A DNA stretch of 64,000 nucleotides from an uncultured Porphyromonadaceae bacterium (GCA_900540625.1 UQGP01000003.1:57763-121762), one strand, 5' to 3'. Shown: positions 35,806 through 45,472, counted from the stretch's first letter. Notes: a model not told the origin generated them from the letters alone. Numbers and translations: made by a program.

Positions 35806-36948
35806 ATGAACAGATTATTTGCGACAATTATAGCAACAATAGCTACTACCACAAGCACATACGCGTCGGATAATACTCCGGCTTTTATCAATACTGACGC
35901 AGACAGCATTTCATTATCCACAGCAGATGCGGCACAAAAAGTCGCTTGGGAAAACGTGGCATCAAAACTTGATTCGCTCGAGCGTCACGCTTCATCTTCG
36001 GTAGTACGTATACTTCACATCGGAGACTCGCACATCCAGGCCGAATTTGTCACCAACGCCCTGCGTGCAATGCTGCAAGACACATACGGTAATGCCGGGC
36101 GCGGATTGGTGTCTCCGTTGCGCCTTGCCGGGACAAACCAACCTGTAGACTACACGATCACCTCGCCGGATGCCAACGATTGGCGCAAAACACGATTATT
36201 AAAACTGCCGTGGGAAGCCACACCGGGCGTTACGGGTATTGCCGCACAACCAATCCGAGCCACCACCGCCACCATCAAAACTCTCGGTGCAGGACACAGA
36301 ATTACACATGCAACCATCCTGACGGCTAATGGAAATCGGACATACACGTATGCCACACCTCAAGATAGCATAAGCGTCAATCTCGATGCCAATGAATCCT
36401 TATACGGAGCGATCCTCGAAAACGGCAAGCCCGGTGTGCTGTACTCAGCGATAGGCAACAACGGCGCATGTTTCACCGACTACCTGCTCATCCCGGGATT
36501 TGTTAAAGATACCAAGATCTTCCATCCTGACCTAATAGTATTGTCTATGGGCACCAATGAAGGTTTTTCGTGCATGACAGATACCGAAATACAGCGCTGC
36601 GCCTCTGACCTTATCAAATTGTTGCGTGAAGTGCATCCCGATGCGGCAATGCTTATCCTGACGCCCATGGAGTGTCAAATCAATCGCAATCACGGATACC
36701 GTCCGTTGTCGCCCTATTATGACATAAACGAACATGTGGCCGATGCTGCCCGCCTTATTTCGGATGTAGCCAAAGGAGAAGGCATACCTGTCTGGGATTT
36801 TTACGCCATCGCCGGAGGACATAGAGCGTCCGACCTATGGATCAAATCCGAACTTTTCAGCAAAGACCGAATACACCTCAATGCGGCAGGATACCGGTTA
36901 CAGGCTCGCTTGATGTACTCGGCTTTGCGTGCTGCACTTCGCAAGTAG
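35806..36948 (+). CDS. Secreted SGNH/GDSL-type hydrolase
   Basis: 380 residues with a signal peptide ending near TYAS. Block I is VRILHIGDSHIQAEF (catalytic Ser in GDS). Block III is around VLSMGTNEGF (Asn), and block V is DRIHLNAAGY (Asp/His pair). These are the SGNH-hydrolase blocks. Between them lies a roughly 120-residue strand-rich insert (about 105-230), a layout seen in Bacteroidetes proteins thought to de-acetylate polysaccharide or peptidoglycan. Substrate is unknown. Confidence 0.85.
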   Translation: MNRLFATIIATIATTTSTYASDNTPAFINTDADSISLSTADAAQKVAWENVASKLDSLERHASSSVVRILHIGDSHIQAEFVTNALRAMLQDTYGNAGRGLVSPLRLAGTNQPVDYTITSPDANDWRKTRLLKLPWEATPGVTGIAAQPIRATTATIKTLGAGHRITHATILTANGNRTYTYATPQDSISVNLDANESLYGAILENGKPGVLYSAIGNNGACFTDYLLIPGFVKDTKIFHPDLIVLSMGTNEGFSCMTDTEIQRCASDLIKLLREVHPDAAMLILTPMECQINRNHGYRPLSPYYDINEHVADAARLISDVAKGEGIPVWDFYAIAGGHRASDLWIKSELFSKDRIHLNAAGYRLQARLMYSALRAALRK

Positions 36949-37044
36949 TCGCGACAACGCAAGGAGACTACTCTCTCTTGTCGTTGTAGCTTATATTGAC
37001 CAAATTCTTAAAGCGGCAAAAACTAAAGGTATATATGCAAAAAA

Positions 37045-37073
37045 GGCGGAAACCCCGAGATGAGGTTTCCGCC
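37045..37073 (-). terminator. Terminator of the PFP gene
   Basis: GGCGGAAACC (37045-37054) pairs with GGTTTCCGCC (37064-37073), 10 bp. On the minus strand the stem is followed by a T run, so it terminates the PFP transcript. It could also stop the convergent SGNH transcript. Confidence 0.8.
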
Positions 37074-37154
37074 ATGCAAGCTGTTATAGGAAGAATTATA
37101 GGGGGAATTGGAGCAAATCACATGGAAATGTCCGAATCCCTGTATTTTTCTTAA

Positions 37155-38804
37155 TTACTTACCCTTGTGTTCGTATTGCAATGTAAGCGAGGGCTGGTCG
37201 CATACTTCAGCCGGGCCGAAGTACTGAATGGGGCCGGGATATACATAGCGTGTGTTGAGAGCCCAGTCACGACGATGTGCTGCAAATTTGCGGAAGGGAG
37301 CGCCATCGAGTTTTACGAGAGCTTTTTGTATCACGGGCTTCATCTCGCCATGACGACGTTCCATATTCATCATCATCGTGATAGGTATACCGCCTGCGAT
37401 CCATTGTACAGCCGGCTTAACCAGATTGCGAACGCTGGACATATATCCGGTTACACCTGCATTGATTAGACATGCAGCATTGAAGCCCAAGGCATAGCAA
37501 TAGTCTGCATCGAAGTTCGAGGGATCGGCGCAACGTCCTTCGTATCCGAAGAAATGGTGAAGAGCAGAGAATTTACCATTGTACTTGCCTTCGGCACGCA
37601 TTTGCTCAAGACGTTTGCCCACCATTTCGCTAAGCAGCTTTTCGGTTTCGATGAGCGAAACTTGTACATTTCCGTGGGGGTCGCGATCCAGTGTCAACTG
37701 GCGTGCAACGCCTTCGGGTAAAGCTTCGTATGTTTTTGCATTGTCTGCGCTGAGGTGCTCGATAACCCATTGACGCTGAGCTTCACGGTCAAGAGCGGCA
37801 AATACCTTCTCTTCTTTAGCAAGGAGATCGTTAAGTTCGGCAATCAGGCGACCAACTGCGGGTATAAACTCGATAAGGCCTTCAGGAATAAGCACCGTAC
37901 CAAAGTTATTGCCCTCGGCTGCACGTGCAGCTACTACATCAGCCAGCTGATTGACAACATCTTGCAAGGTAAGATTCTTTGCTTCAATTTCCTCGGAAAT
38001 GATGCATACGTTAGGCTGGGTCTGCAATGCACATTCGAGTGCAATGTGACTGGCGCTTCGGCCCATAAGTTTGATAAAGTGCCAGTATTTTTTTGCGCTG
38101 TTGCAGTCGCGTTGGATGTTGCCTATCACCTCACTGTAAACCTTGGTAGCGGTATCGAAACCGAAAGAGGTTTCAATCAGGTCGTTTTTGAGGTCACCAT
38201 CGATGGTTTTGGGGCATCCTATAACCTGAACTCCGGCACCTACCTGCTTGTAATACTCGGCAAGCACGGCGGCATTGGTGTTGCTGTCGTCACCACCGAT
38301 AATAACAAGAGCGGTGATATTGAGTTCCTTAAGTATCTCAAGGCCACGATCAAATTGATCTTTGGTCTCGAGTTTGGTACGGCCGCTGCCGATGATGTCA
38401 AAACCACCGGTATTGCGATACTCATCTATGATAGATGCTGTCAGTTCAATGTATTTATGTTCGACAAGTCCACCGGGGCCCATAACAAAACCGAATAGGC
38501 GGCTGTCGCGATGTATTCGCTTGATTCCGTCAAACAAGCCGGAGATGACATTGTGTCCGCCGGGAGCTTGGCCACCCGAAAGTATAACACCGACGTTGAT
38601 GGGACGTCCGGGTGCTGGGTTGGCGTTCTTCTCGAAATGCAACTCGGGAAGTCCGTAGGTTTGGGGAAATAGTTTTTGAATTTCTTCCTGATTGGCAACC
38701 GATTGTGTCGGTTTACCAAGTACGGCCTTAACCGGACCGGTCAAGGCTATGGGCAGTTTGGGTTGGTAGCTTGCCCTGGCTTTCTGTAAAGCGCTCTTTT
38801 TCAT
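37155..38804 (-). CDS. pfp: Diphosphate-fructose-6-phosphate 1-phosphotransferase
   Basis: PPi-dependent phosphofructokinase, reversible step of glycolysis. 549 residues, the long plant-beta-like type. SGGQAPGGH (76-84) is the phosphate-binding turn. GGDD at 170-173 carries the second Asp, which indicates PPi instead of ATP as phosphoryl donor. KTIDGDLKN follows and holds the catalytic Asp. The gene is monocistronic and convergent with the SGNH gene. Bacteroidales commonly carry this enzyme, so no transfer is implied. Confidence 0.95.
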   Translation of the reverse strand: MKKSALQKARASYQPKLPIALTGPVKAVLGKPTQSVANQEEIQKLFPQTYGLPELHFEKNANPAPGRPINVGVILSGGQAPGGHNVISGLFDGIKRIHRDSRLFGFVMGPGGLVEHKYIELTASIIDEYRNTGGFDIIGSGRTKLETKDQFDRGLEILKELNITALVIIGGDDSNTNAAVLAEYYKQVGAGVQVIGCPKTIDGDLKNDLIETSFGFDTATKVYSEVIGNIQRDCNSAKKYWHFIKLMGRSASHIALECALQTQPNVCIISEEIEAKNLTLQDVVNQLADVVAARAAEGNNFGTVLIPEGLIEFIPAVGRLIAELNDLLAKEEKVFAALDREAQRQWVIEHLSADNAKTYEALPEGVARQLTLDRDPHGNVQVSLIETEKLLSEMVGKRLEQMRAEGKYNGKFSALHHFFGYEGRCADPSNFDADYCYALGFNAACLINAGVTGYMSSVRNLVKPAVQWIAGGIPITMMMNMERRHGEMKPVIQKALVKLDGAPFRKFAAHRRDWALNTRYVYPGPIQYFGPAEVCDQPSLTLQYEHKGK

Positions 38805-39100
38805 TTTTGAGGCTGTTGTGATATGTGGTTGTACGATATATAAATATTCCCGATAAGTTGGACGATCTGCGCAAATTGCTGTATTCTTTAGCCTTAGCGT
38901 GTTATATTGTCAATCCACACATGGCGTCGTCCATATTTTTTGCAAAGTAAACATATTTTCACCAAATATCAAATATAAGCCAAGCCTCGTTAAGTTTTTT
39001 TGACAGTCGAATTTTCACTTGTCAACCGTTATTTGCTTCAACTTATCTTTTATACATTATTTAATACCTGTAAAGCGCCCCCAATATCATAAAAATTTGC
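38805..39100. other. Divergent intergenic region, no gene seen
   Basis: AT-rich stretch between divergent pfp and the TPR gene. A weak 7-of-8 -7-like box on the minus strand (around 38943-38950, TTACTTTG) may serve pfp. I see no frame or RNA structure worth naming. Confidence 0.4.
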
Positions 39101-39108
39101 TACATTTG
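39101..39108 (+). promoter_or_regulatory. Candidate -7 box of the TPR gene, implying a very short leader
   Basis: TACATTTG (39101-39108) ends 14 bp before the start codon, so the leader would be only about 8-10 nt. Confidence 0.5.
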
Positions 39109-39122
39109 CACCCGACAACCAA

Positions 39123-41192
39123 ATGTATACGCACACACAAGCCATAAGACAGTATCGTATCGGTATATGCTGTAGACTACGCGCATGTATCGTGAAATTT
39201 GCCGTAATAATTGCTCTTGCATTTGTATACACCCCCACGTATGCACAAATCAATGCCGAGCAGGCTGTCACAGTAGGCCGCAATAGTATGTACTTCGAAG
39301 ACTATATGCTGGCCATACAATACTTTAATCGAGCCATCTCCGCCAAACCCTACCTCGCCCTGCCCTATTTCTACCGAGCTGTGGCTAAATTCAATCTCGA
39401 GGACTATCGCGGCGCGGCCGAAGATGCCGGACGTGCCATCGAGCTCAATCCTTTCCTATCAGACGCATGGGAAGTCCGAGGCGTTGCACGTCAGAATTAC
39501 AATGACAACGCAGGAGCGGTTTCAGACTACGACCATGCTTTGGCGCTGCTTCCACGCAATCGCCAAATAATGTTCAATAAAGCCATGGCTCAAACGGCAT
39601 TGAAAGAATATGCTGCAGCCGATAGCACCTTTGGTGAATTACTGGAACACTACCCGCGCTTTGAAAGCGCATACCTCGGACGCGCTCGCGAACGCCTTGA
39701 GGCACCGGGAGCAGATACAATTGTCGCCATACAAGATATTAAGAAGGCCCTTGAAATCAATCCAAATAGCTTCAATGGCCACGCTATGGCCGCCGAGCTG
39801 GCAATGCGCCGCGGTGCCGCCTACAACGACACGGCTATGTACCATCTCGAAAAAGCCATCAAACTACGTCCCAATACAGCAGGGTTGTACATCAACCGAG
39901 CCTATCTCAAATACAATAACGACGACTATGACGGTGCGCTTGACGACTTCGACCATGCTATAGCATTGGAGCCTTATAATACGGTAGCATTATTCAACCG
40001 CGGCTTACTCGAGACCGAAGTATCAGACTACGATAAGGCTCGTGCCGATTTTGACCGCGTACTATCCCTCGAGCCGGAAAATATACGTGCTCGATACCAG
40101 CGAGCATACATCAACGGTCAACAGCGCCGATATGATAAGGCCATTGAGGACATTAATTATGTCATCAAGGCATTCCCGGACTTCCCGTCCGGACTATATA
40201 TGCGTAGCGAATTCTATCGGCACAACGGAAATGCGCAACGCGCCGCCGCCGACTACAATCGCGCCGTTGCCCTCTCTCGTAAGTTACGCCCCGATGCGCA
40301 AGGCAAGGTTGAAAGCGACTACACTCCAACCGAACTTTCGGATGATGAAGTGGCACGTCGACGCTTTGCAACACTACTCACCGTGGAGCAACAACAACCC
40401 ATCGATGCCGAATATAACAATCCTGACATTCGCGGCAAGGTTCAAGACCGCAATATTTCGATAGAACCGCAAGGATGGGTTGAGATATCATACTACAATG
40501 CGCCCACCGAATTACAGACTACCACGTATTTTATGAAAGACGTGGATATGCTTAATGCAACAGGCGCTTTGCGATACAAAGTTATGGTGACATCCAATGT
40601 ACCGGGCAGCCTTGACGATGCTCTGTCACAACGCCATTTCACCTCCATAGAAGACTACACCAGCTACATGGCGACGCATACTCCCCGTGCCGTCGATTTC
40701 ATCGGACGGACCATGGACTATCTGACACTACGCGACTACGATGCGGCAATCAAGGATCTTGACCGTGCAATTGCGCTCAAGGACGACTATGCGCTGGTAT
40801 ATCTTCTAAGAGCCCAAGCAAGGCACCACAAGTTGAGTCTACCGACCGGCGACAAGGAGAGCACAGATGCCACAGCCCGTGCCGCATTGAGACGTGCCAC
40901 ATACGATGAAATACTTTCAGACTTAAACAACGCCCTAAGGTTTGACCCGACCAACGCTTTCGTATGGTACGACAAGGCTTGCCTCTATATCGAGTTAGAG
41001 CTTGACAACGAAGCATTAGAAGCCATCAATCGCGCCATCGAGCTCAAAAACGACTTTGGCGAAGCGTTCTTCAACCGCGGATACTTGTATATGCGTATGG
41101 GCAATACAACAGCCGGGGCCGCAGACCTCGGACGTGCTGGTGAACTGGGTGTACCCGGAGCATACAATCTGCTCAAACGCCTGACTCAATAA
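39123..41192 (+). CDS. Tetratricopeptide repeat protein, secreted or membrane anchored
   Basis: 689 residues. An N-terminal hydrophobic segment (FAVIIALAFVYTPTYAQ) is a signal peptide or anchor after a basic, cysteine-containing region. About ten TPR units follow (for example AVSDYDHALALLPRNRQIMFNKA, ALDDFDHAIALEPYNTVALFNRG, AIKDLDRAIALKDDYALVYLLRA). Some have a middle region (about 390-510) that breaks the pattern. TPR arrays mediate protein-protein contacts. The partner is unknown. The start at 39123 is the only methionine before the hydrophobic segment. Confidence 0.85.
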   Translation: MYTHTQAIRQYRIGICCRLRACIVKFAVIIALAFVYTPTYAQINAEQAVTVGRNSMYFEDYMLAIQYFNRAISAKPYLALPYFYRAVAKFNLEDYRGAAEDAGRAIELNPFLSDAWEVRGVARQNYNDNAGAVSDYDHALALLPRNRQIMFNKAMAQTALKEYAAADSTFGELLEHYPRFESAYLGRARERLEAPGADTIVAIQDIKKALEINPNSFNGHAMAAELAMRRGAAYNDTAMYHLEKAIKLRPNTAGLYINRAYLKYNNDDYDGALDDFDHAIALEPYNTVALFNRGLLETEVSDYDKARADFDRVLSLEPENIRARYQRAYINGQQRRYDKAIEDINYVIKAFPDFPSGLYMRSEFYRHNGNAQRAAADYNRAVALSRKLRPDAQGKVESDYTPTELSDDEVARRRFATLLTVEQQQPIDAEYNNPDIRGKVQDRNISIEPQGWVEISYYNAPTELQTTTYFMKDVDMLNATGALRYKVMVTSNVPGSLDDALSQRHFTSIEDYTSYMATHTPRAVDFIGRTMDYLTLRDYDAAIKDLDRAIALKDDYALVYLLRAQARHHKLSLPTGDKESTDATARAALRRATYDEILSDLNNALRFDPTNAFVWYDKACLYIELELDNEALEAINRAIELKNDFGEAFFNRGYLYMRMGNTTAGAADLGRAGELGVPGAYNLLKRLTQ

Positions 41193-41261
41193 TATCTACG
41201 ATCAACAAACTGATTCAAATAATCCCCAAGACCAATAACCCACAAACACCTAATTTCGCTA

Positions 41262-42794
41262 ATGCTTACCTCGCAAGACCTTGAAGACCTGAAGAAGCGC
41301 GGCATCACAGCCGAGGGCTTCAGCACACTTTTTGCCCGATTCACGACGGGTTTTCCATACCTACGACTGGCTTCCTCTGCTACCGTAGACGGCGGAAGCA
41401 TAATGCGCCTGACACCCGAACAGGAACAGCAAGCCATCAATCGCTGGCAGCAATATCTCGCATCAGACGATGCCGAAGTAACAAAATTCGTTCCCGCGAG
41501 TGGCGCCGCATCTCGTATGTTCAAGGCTCTGTTCGCCTTTGTAGACGGTACCGAAGACATCCCTGCCGAAGATTCGCCTGTTCGTGCTATTATTGACAAT
41601 CTTGCCAAGTTGCCGTTTATCGGTGAATTAAATGATACTCTCCGCCGTATCTACGGAACTGATTCAGCCGACTTATGCGCACAGGGACGATACAAAGACA
41701 TCATCCGCGCCATAGTCAGTGAAGAAGGCATGGGCTACGGCTCACTACCCAAAGCGCTACTTACCTTCCACCGCTATGCCGATGGGAGCACACGCACTCC
41801 GCTCGAGGAGCAACTCGCCGAAGGTGCACAGACAGCCGCAGCAGGAGGATTTGTTCGCCTGCACTTCACTGTATCACACAATCATCGCGAGCTATTTGCT
41901 CATAAAATAAGCGCTGTCGCACCTGCCATGGCCGAAAAATACAATGTATCGTACGATATCTCGATGTCCGAACAAAAGCCATCCACGGACACACCGGCAG
42001 CAAATGCAGACAACACCCCTTTCCGCGATGCGCAAGGCCATATAGTTTTTCGTCCCGGAGGCCACGGAGCACTTATTGCCAACCTCAATGATATAGACAG
42101 CACCGTTGTGTTTATCAAGAACATCGACAATATTGTCCCCGACTCGCTTCGCACTCCTACGATACGCTACAAGCAAATTATTGCCGGCGTGCTTATGCAA
42201 GCTCGCGATACCATAAGCAAATACCTCGAACAGCTACGTAGCGGCAAGTATACCATTGACAATCTGCGTCAAATGATTGCATATATGCATGACACGCTCA
42301 ATATACGTCACGAAGACATGAAACATCTTGACGATAGCGAGTTGGCTATATACCTGATGAAAAAATTCGACCGTCCGCTGCGTGTATGCGGAATGGTGAA
42401 GAATCTTGGCGAACCCGGTGGCGGCCCATATATCGCATACAGCACAGACGGCAGCACCGCTCCTCAAATACTCGAGTCTTCTCAGATAGATCAGAATGAT
42501 CCCGAAGCACGTGCGATGATGGCCACGGCCACGCACTTCAATCCCGTGGACTTGGTATGCTACGTCAAGGATGCAAACGGGCGTCACTATGATCTACCAA
42601 AGCACGTAGACCCTGCCACCGGTTTTATTTCCAGCAAGTCGCTTGACGGACGCGAACTCAAAGCTATGGAGCTTCCCGGGCTGTGGAACGGAGCTATGAG
42701 CGATTGGAATACCATATTCGTCGAAGTTCCTATCGAAACCTTCAACCCGGTCAAGACGGTCAACGATTTGTTACGCCCGCAACATCAGGCATAA
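41262..42794 (+). CDS. DUF4301 family protein
   Basis: 510 residues starting MLTSQDLEDLKKRGI, with a VPASGAASRMFKALFAF segment that resembles the nucleotide-sugar-binding start of a nucleotidyltransferase-like fold, then FRPGGHGALIANLNDID and GMVKNLGEPGGGP. These are the conserved blocks of DUF4301 as I know it, a Bacteroidetes family with an uncharacterised nucleotidyltransferase-like domain. No signal peptide, so cytoplasmic. It stands between the TPR gene and the PIG-L gene with 69- and 121-bp gaps. Confidence 0.8.
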   Translation: MLTSQDLEDLKKRGITAEGFSTLFARFTTGFPYLRLASSATVDGGSIMRLTPEQEQQAINRWQQYLASDDAEVTKFVPASGAASRMFKALFAFVDGTEDIPAEDSPVRAIIDNLAKLPFIGELNDTLRRIYGTDSADLCAQGRYKDIIRAIVSEEGMGYGSLPKALLTFHRYADGSTRTPLEEQLAEGAQTAAAGGFVRLHFTVSHNHRELFAHKISAVAPAMAEKYNVSYDISMSEQKPSTDTPAANADNTPFRDAQGHIVFRPGGHGALIANLNDIDSTVVFIKNIDNIVPDSLRTPTIRYKQIIAGVLMQARDTISKYLEQLRSGKYTIDNLRQMIAYMHDTLNIRHEDMKHLDDSELAIYLMKKFDRPLRVCGMVKNLGEPGGGPYIAYSTDGSTAPQILESSQIDQNDPEARAMMATATHFNPVDLVCYVKDANGRHYDLPKHVDPATGFISSKSLDGRELKAMELPGLWNGAMSDWNTIFVEVPIETFNPVKTVNDLLRPQHQA

Positions 42795-42814
42795 TATCTT
42801 CTGACAGAATGCTC

Positions 42815-42851
42815 GGTCGCAATAGCAATGGGAATCATTGCTATTGCGACC
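42815..42851 (+). terminator. Perfect 16-bp hairpin after the DUF4301 gene
   Basis: GGTCGCAATAGCAATG (42815-42830) pairs perfectly with 42836-42851, loop GGAAT. No U run follows, so it could be a terminator aided by other factors, or an RNA stabiliser. Confidence 0.65.
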
Positions 42852-42915
42852 ACTCAATAACTAAAGCAGACAACACGGCATCGCCGATATTCATAAACTA
42901 TCCAAAAGCTCATTC

Positions 42916-43656
42916 ATGAAACGCGTTTATATCGTATTGACATGCTTACTATTAATTGTCGTTACGGCAGTCACGGCTACTGCTCAAAATATCACACGAT
43001 GCAAGTATAAGAAGGCGCTAGTGATCGGGGCACACCCGGATGACCCGGAAACTATTGCCGGCGGCACGATGCTGATACTCAAGAGTCTCGGATGCGAAGT
43101 TGTCAGCATATACCTCACCGGCGGCGAAGCCGGTATAAGCGGGAAGGATGCCACGCAGGCTGCGGCCATACGCCATCGCGAAAGCGCCGAAGCATGTCGC
43201 GTTATGGGCATACGCCACATATTTATGGATCAAGTGGATGGAAACGCCGAAGTCACCAAGGAACGGTACGCGCAGATGAAGGATATCATCGAACGCGAGA
43301 AACCTGATGTGGTTTTCACGCACTGGCCCATCGACTCGCACCGCGACCACCGCGTATGCTCAATTTTGGTATACGATGCCTGGCGTCAGCTTGACCATAG
43401 TTTTGACTTATATTATGCCGAGGCTATGTCCGGGCTGCAATCCCAGAACTTTGTACCTACAGATTACGTAAACATCGACGCAGTTGTTGACAAAAAGCAC
43501 GAGGCTTGCCTATGCCATGTCAGTCAAGGTATGCCCGAAATACTTGACAAATGGCACACTGTAATGGAGCGCTTTCGCGGACTTGAATTTCACTGCAATG
43601 CGGCCGAGGCTTTTGTCAAGCAGCTATGGACATCCAGTGACATAATCGGAGATTAG
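42916..43656 (+). CDS. PIG-L family deacetylase, secreted
   Basis: 246 residues. The zinc motif is VIGAHPDDPE (His, Asp, Asp) and the second metal His is in HWPIDSHRDHR. Both are the PIG-L/LmbE signature, family of N-acetylglucosaminyl deacetylases (BshB, MshB, PIG-L). An N-terminal hydrophobic segment ending near TAQN suggests export, unlike the cytoplasmic BshB enzymes, so a cell-envelope or dietary glycan substrate is likelier (inference). The gene is alone, 188 bp before the LysE-type gene. Confidence 0.88.
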   Translation: MKRVYIVLTCLLLIVVTAVTATAQNITRCKYKKALVIGAHPDDPETIAGGTMLILKSLGCEVVSIYLTGGEAGISGKDATQAAAIRHRESAEACRVMGIRHIFMDQVDGNAEVTKERYAQMKDIIEREKPDVVFTHWPIDSHRDHRVCSILVYDAWRQLDHSFDLYYAEAMSGLQSQNFVPTDYVNIDAVVDKKHEACLCHVSQGMPEILDKWHTVMERFRGLEFHCNAAEAFVKQLWTSSDIIGD

Positions 43657-43728
43657 CCCCCATACGGACATCGACATTCATTATCGTTTATTCGTCATTG
43701 CCTCCTTCCATACGCTACAAAACTATAA

Positions 43729-43760
43729 TTTGCCGTATTGCGAAATAAGTCGTACCTTTG
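43729..43760 (+). promoter_or_regulatory. Promoter of the LysE-type gene
   Basis: TTTG (43729-43732), 20-bp spacer, TACCTTTG (43753-43760), a full consensus match. It decides the start of the next gene: a longer frame beginning at 43758 would start upstream of the transcript. Confidence 0.8.
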
Positions 43761-43844
43761 CCAACATATATGCCGGTAATGGCACATGTCATTCATTCGG
43801 ACATTTTCTCAAGAAACGCAAAACGCACGACACATATCCTCGAT

Positions 43845-44492
43845 ATGGATCAGATATTGTACATACTGCCCAGGGGACTGGCCATCGGCATTCTGATATC
43901 GGCGCCTATGGGGCCTATCGGTATGCTGGTGATACAGCGCACCCTCAGCAAGGGGCGTTGGCCTGCGTTTTTTACCGGTATAGGGGCGGCACTCTCCGAC
44001 CTTGCATATTGCCTGCTCACCGGCTTGGGCATAAGTTTTATCACCGACTTTATCGAAACACACCAATTCGGACTACAAATTCTTGGAGGTATCGTACTTG
44101 CCGCTTTCGGCATATACCTATTCCGGAAAAACCCCACACGTGCGCTTAAGCCCTCCTCCGAACCATCATCTAATAATTACGTTACAGACACCATTACTGG
44201 ATTTCTGCTGACGTTTTCCAATCCGCTGATATTATTCTTTATCATCGGATTGTTCGCCCGTTTTAATTTTATACTCCCCGAATACGGCACACACCATTAC
44301 ATTATAGGATATGCTATGATTTTTGCCGGAGCATTGCTCTGGTGGTATATGGTGACCACACTTGTCAACCTATTGCGTCGTCGTTTCAATGTTCGTTCGC
44401 TATGGCTCATCAATCGTATTATCGGCGGCGTACTGATTCTGATGGCTGTGGTAGGCGTATTTATGGCTATACGCACGCATTATTTTGCTTAA
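43845..44492 (+). CDS. LysE family amino-acid exporter
   Basis: From the ATG at 43845 (MDQILYILPRGLAIGI) the protein has 215 residues and six transmembrane segments. The LysE signature appears as GILISAPMGPIGMLVIQRTLSKGRWPA followed by GAALSDLAYCLL. LysE/RhtB proteins export amino acids. The substrate is not predictable. The promoter position rules out the longer reading frame. The CBM9-like gene begins 12 bp downstream and is probably in the same transcript. Confidence 0.88.
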   Translation: MDQILYILPRGLAIGILISAPMGPIGMLVIQRTLSKGRWPAFFTGIGAALSDLAYCLLTGLGISFITDFIETHQFGLQILGGIVLAAFGIYLFRKNPTRALKPSSEPSSNNYVTDTITGFLLTFSNPLILFFIIGLFARFNFILPEYGTHHYIIGYAMIFAGALLWWYMVTTLVNLLRRRFNVRSLWLINRIIGGVLILMAVVGVFMAIRTHYFA

Positions 44493-44504
44493 AGACCACC
44501 CTCA

Positions 44505-45176
44505 ATGCAACAACGTACACTTCATATCCCGTATATCCCTGAATTGGACTTGGCTATATGCGACAACGCCGATGACGACGTAATCACTATGCTTGATCGT
44601 CGAGGCAGCCGATGTCTCATAGACAGTCTTAATTGGGCCGATCAATATCCCTATGCACCGCTAACTTCGGTGACAGCCGGGCACTCTGGCACAGCTATAT
44701 ACATCGACTTCTTTGTTCGATGCAATTACTTGCGTGCTGTCAACGACAAAGATCTTTCGCCCGTAAGCCAAGACTCGTGCGTCGAATTCTTTGTATCTCC
44801 CGACCCCAACGATACCCTTTATTGGAACTTTGAACTCAATTGTATCGGCGCACTCAATGCCAGTTTCAGGCGCGAGCGTGCCCACCCTACCCGACTGACG
44901 CCCGAGCAGTTGGGACGCGTCATACGTCGAGCCAGTTGCGGCAATCGTCCATTTTGCGAAATTGAGGGTATGTTCACCTGGAACATTCTAATTGCTATTC
45001 CTATGGACATGCTCGGCATAGAATACCGACACGGAACACCGGTGGTTATGGCCGGCAATCTAAACAAATGCGCCTCGGCCACATCCGCACCGCACTATCT
45101 CAGTTGGAATCCAATCGACACACCGACTCCCGATTTTCATCGTCCGGAATTCTTCGGTAAAATCATCCTTGATTGA
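44505..45176 (+). CDS. CBM9-like domain protein (carbohydrate-binding family 9-like)
   Basis: 223 residues and no signal peptide. The strand pattern IYIDFFVRCNYLRAVNDKDLSPVSQDSCVEFFVSP is the core of CBM9-like domains in Bacteroidetes. Later WNFELNCIGALNASFRRER and FTWNILIAIPMDMLGI fit the same domain. Such proteins often lack any enzyme domain. The lack of a signal peptide is unusual for a carbohydrate-binding protein. A terminator hairpin lies 18 bp after the stop. Confidence 0.7.
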   Translation: MQQRTLHIPYIPELDLAICDNADDDVITMLDRRGSRCLIDSLNWADQYPYAPLTSVTAGHSGTAIYIDFFVRCNYLRAVNDKDLSPVSQDSCVEFFVSPDPNDTLYWNFELNCIGALNASFRRERAHPTRLTPEQLGRVIRRASCGNRPFCEIEGMFTWNILIAIPMDMLGIEYRHGTPVVMAGNLNKCASATSAPHYLSWNPIDTPTPDFHRPEFFGKIILD

Positions 45177-45194
45177 CATCATAATCTCGGTAAT

Positions 45195-45220
45195 GCTCGG
45201 ATGCTACAACCGAGCTTTTT
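45195..45220 (+). terminator. Rho-independent terminator after the CBM9-like gene
   Basis: GCTCGG (45195-45200) pairs with CCGAGC (45210-45215), followed by TTTTT. Confidence 0.8.
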
Positions 45221-45329
45221 CGGGCATATAAACGGGCGTTTTTGTGCCCGAAATTTAGCCGAAACTTGTAACTCGAGGAACATTAGGTCATAATCCGTTT
45301 TTGCAAAGTTCAAAAGCCAGCCTCATAGG

Positions 45330-45409
45330 AAAGTTTTCCAAAACAAAGCGCTATGAATCTAATACTCAATTAATTAACTTTTTCGAGAGGCTGCAAAGTT
45401 TTCCAAAAC
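45330..45409 (+). repeat. Two 15-bp direct repeats with internal dyad upstream of nrdD
   Basis: AAAGTTTTCCAAAAC occurs at 45330-45344 and again at 45395-45409, 65 bp apart. Each copy contains the palindrome GTTTTCCAAAAC-like core (GTTTT-CC-AAAAC). A related GCAAAGTTCAAAAG lies at 45303. The block lies 35-140 bp upstream of the nrdD promoter and looks like paired regulator sites. It does not match NrdR boxes or FNR sites as I know them. Confidence 0.65.
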
Positions 45410-45441
45410 GAAAATTTTCACAAAACTTTTAGTTAAAAAAG

Positions 45442-45472
45442 TTGCCCGAAAAAATATATTGTTCTACCTTTG
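45442..45472 (+). promoter_or_regulatory. nrdD promoter
   Basis: GTTG-type -33 (TTG at 45442-45444), 20-bp spacer and TACCTTTG at 45465-45472. Transcription would begin near 45479, leaving a 120-nt leader before the nrdD start. Confidence 0.65.

Noticed and set aside
43758..43844. N-terminal extension of the LysE-type exporter
   Set aside because: The start at 43758 lies within the -7 box, before the transcript begins, and the extra 29 residues are not hydrophobic or family-like.
45330..45409. NrdR box or FNR site interpretation of the nrdD upstream repeats
   Set aside because: The sequence does not resemble either consensus (NrdR boxes are ACA-rich pairs, FNR is TTGAT-n4-ATCAA).
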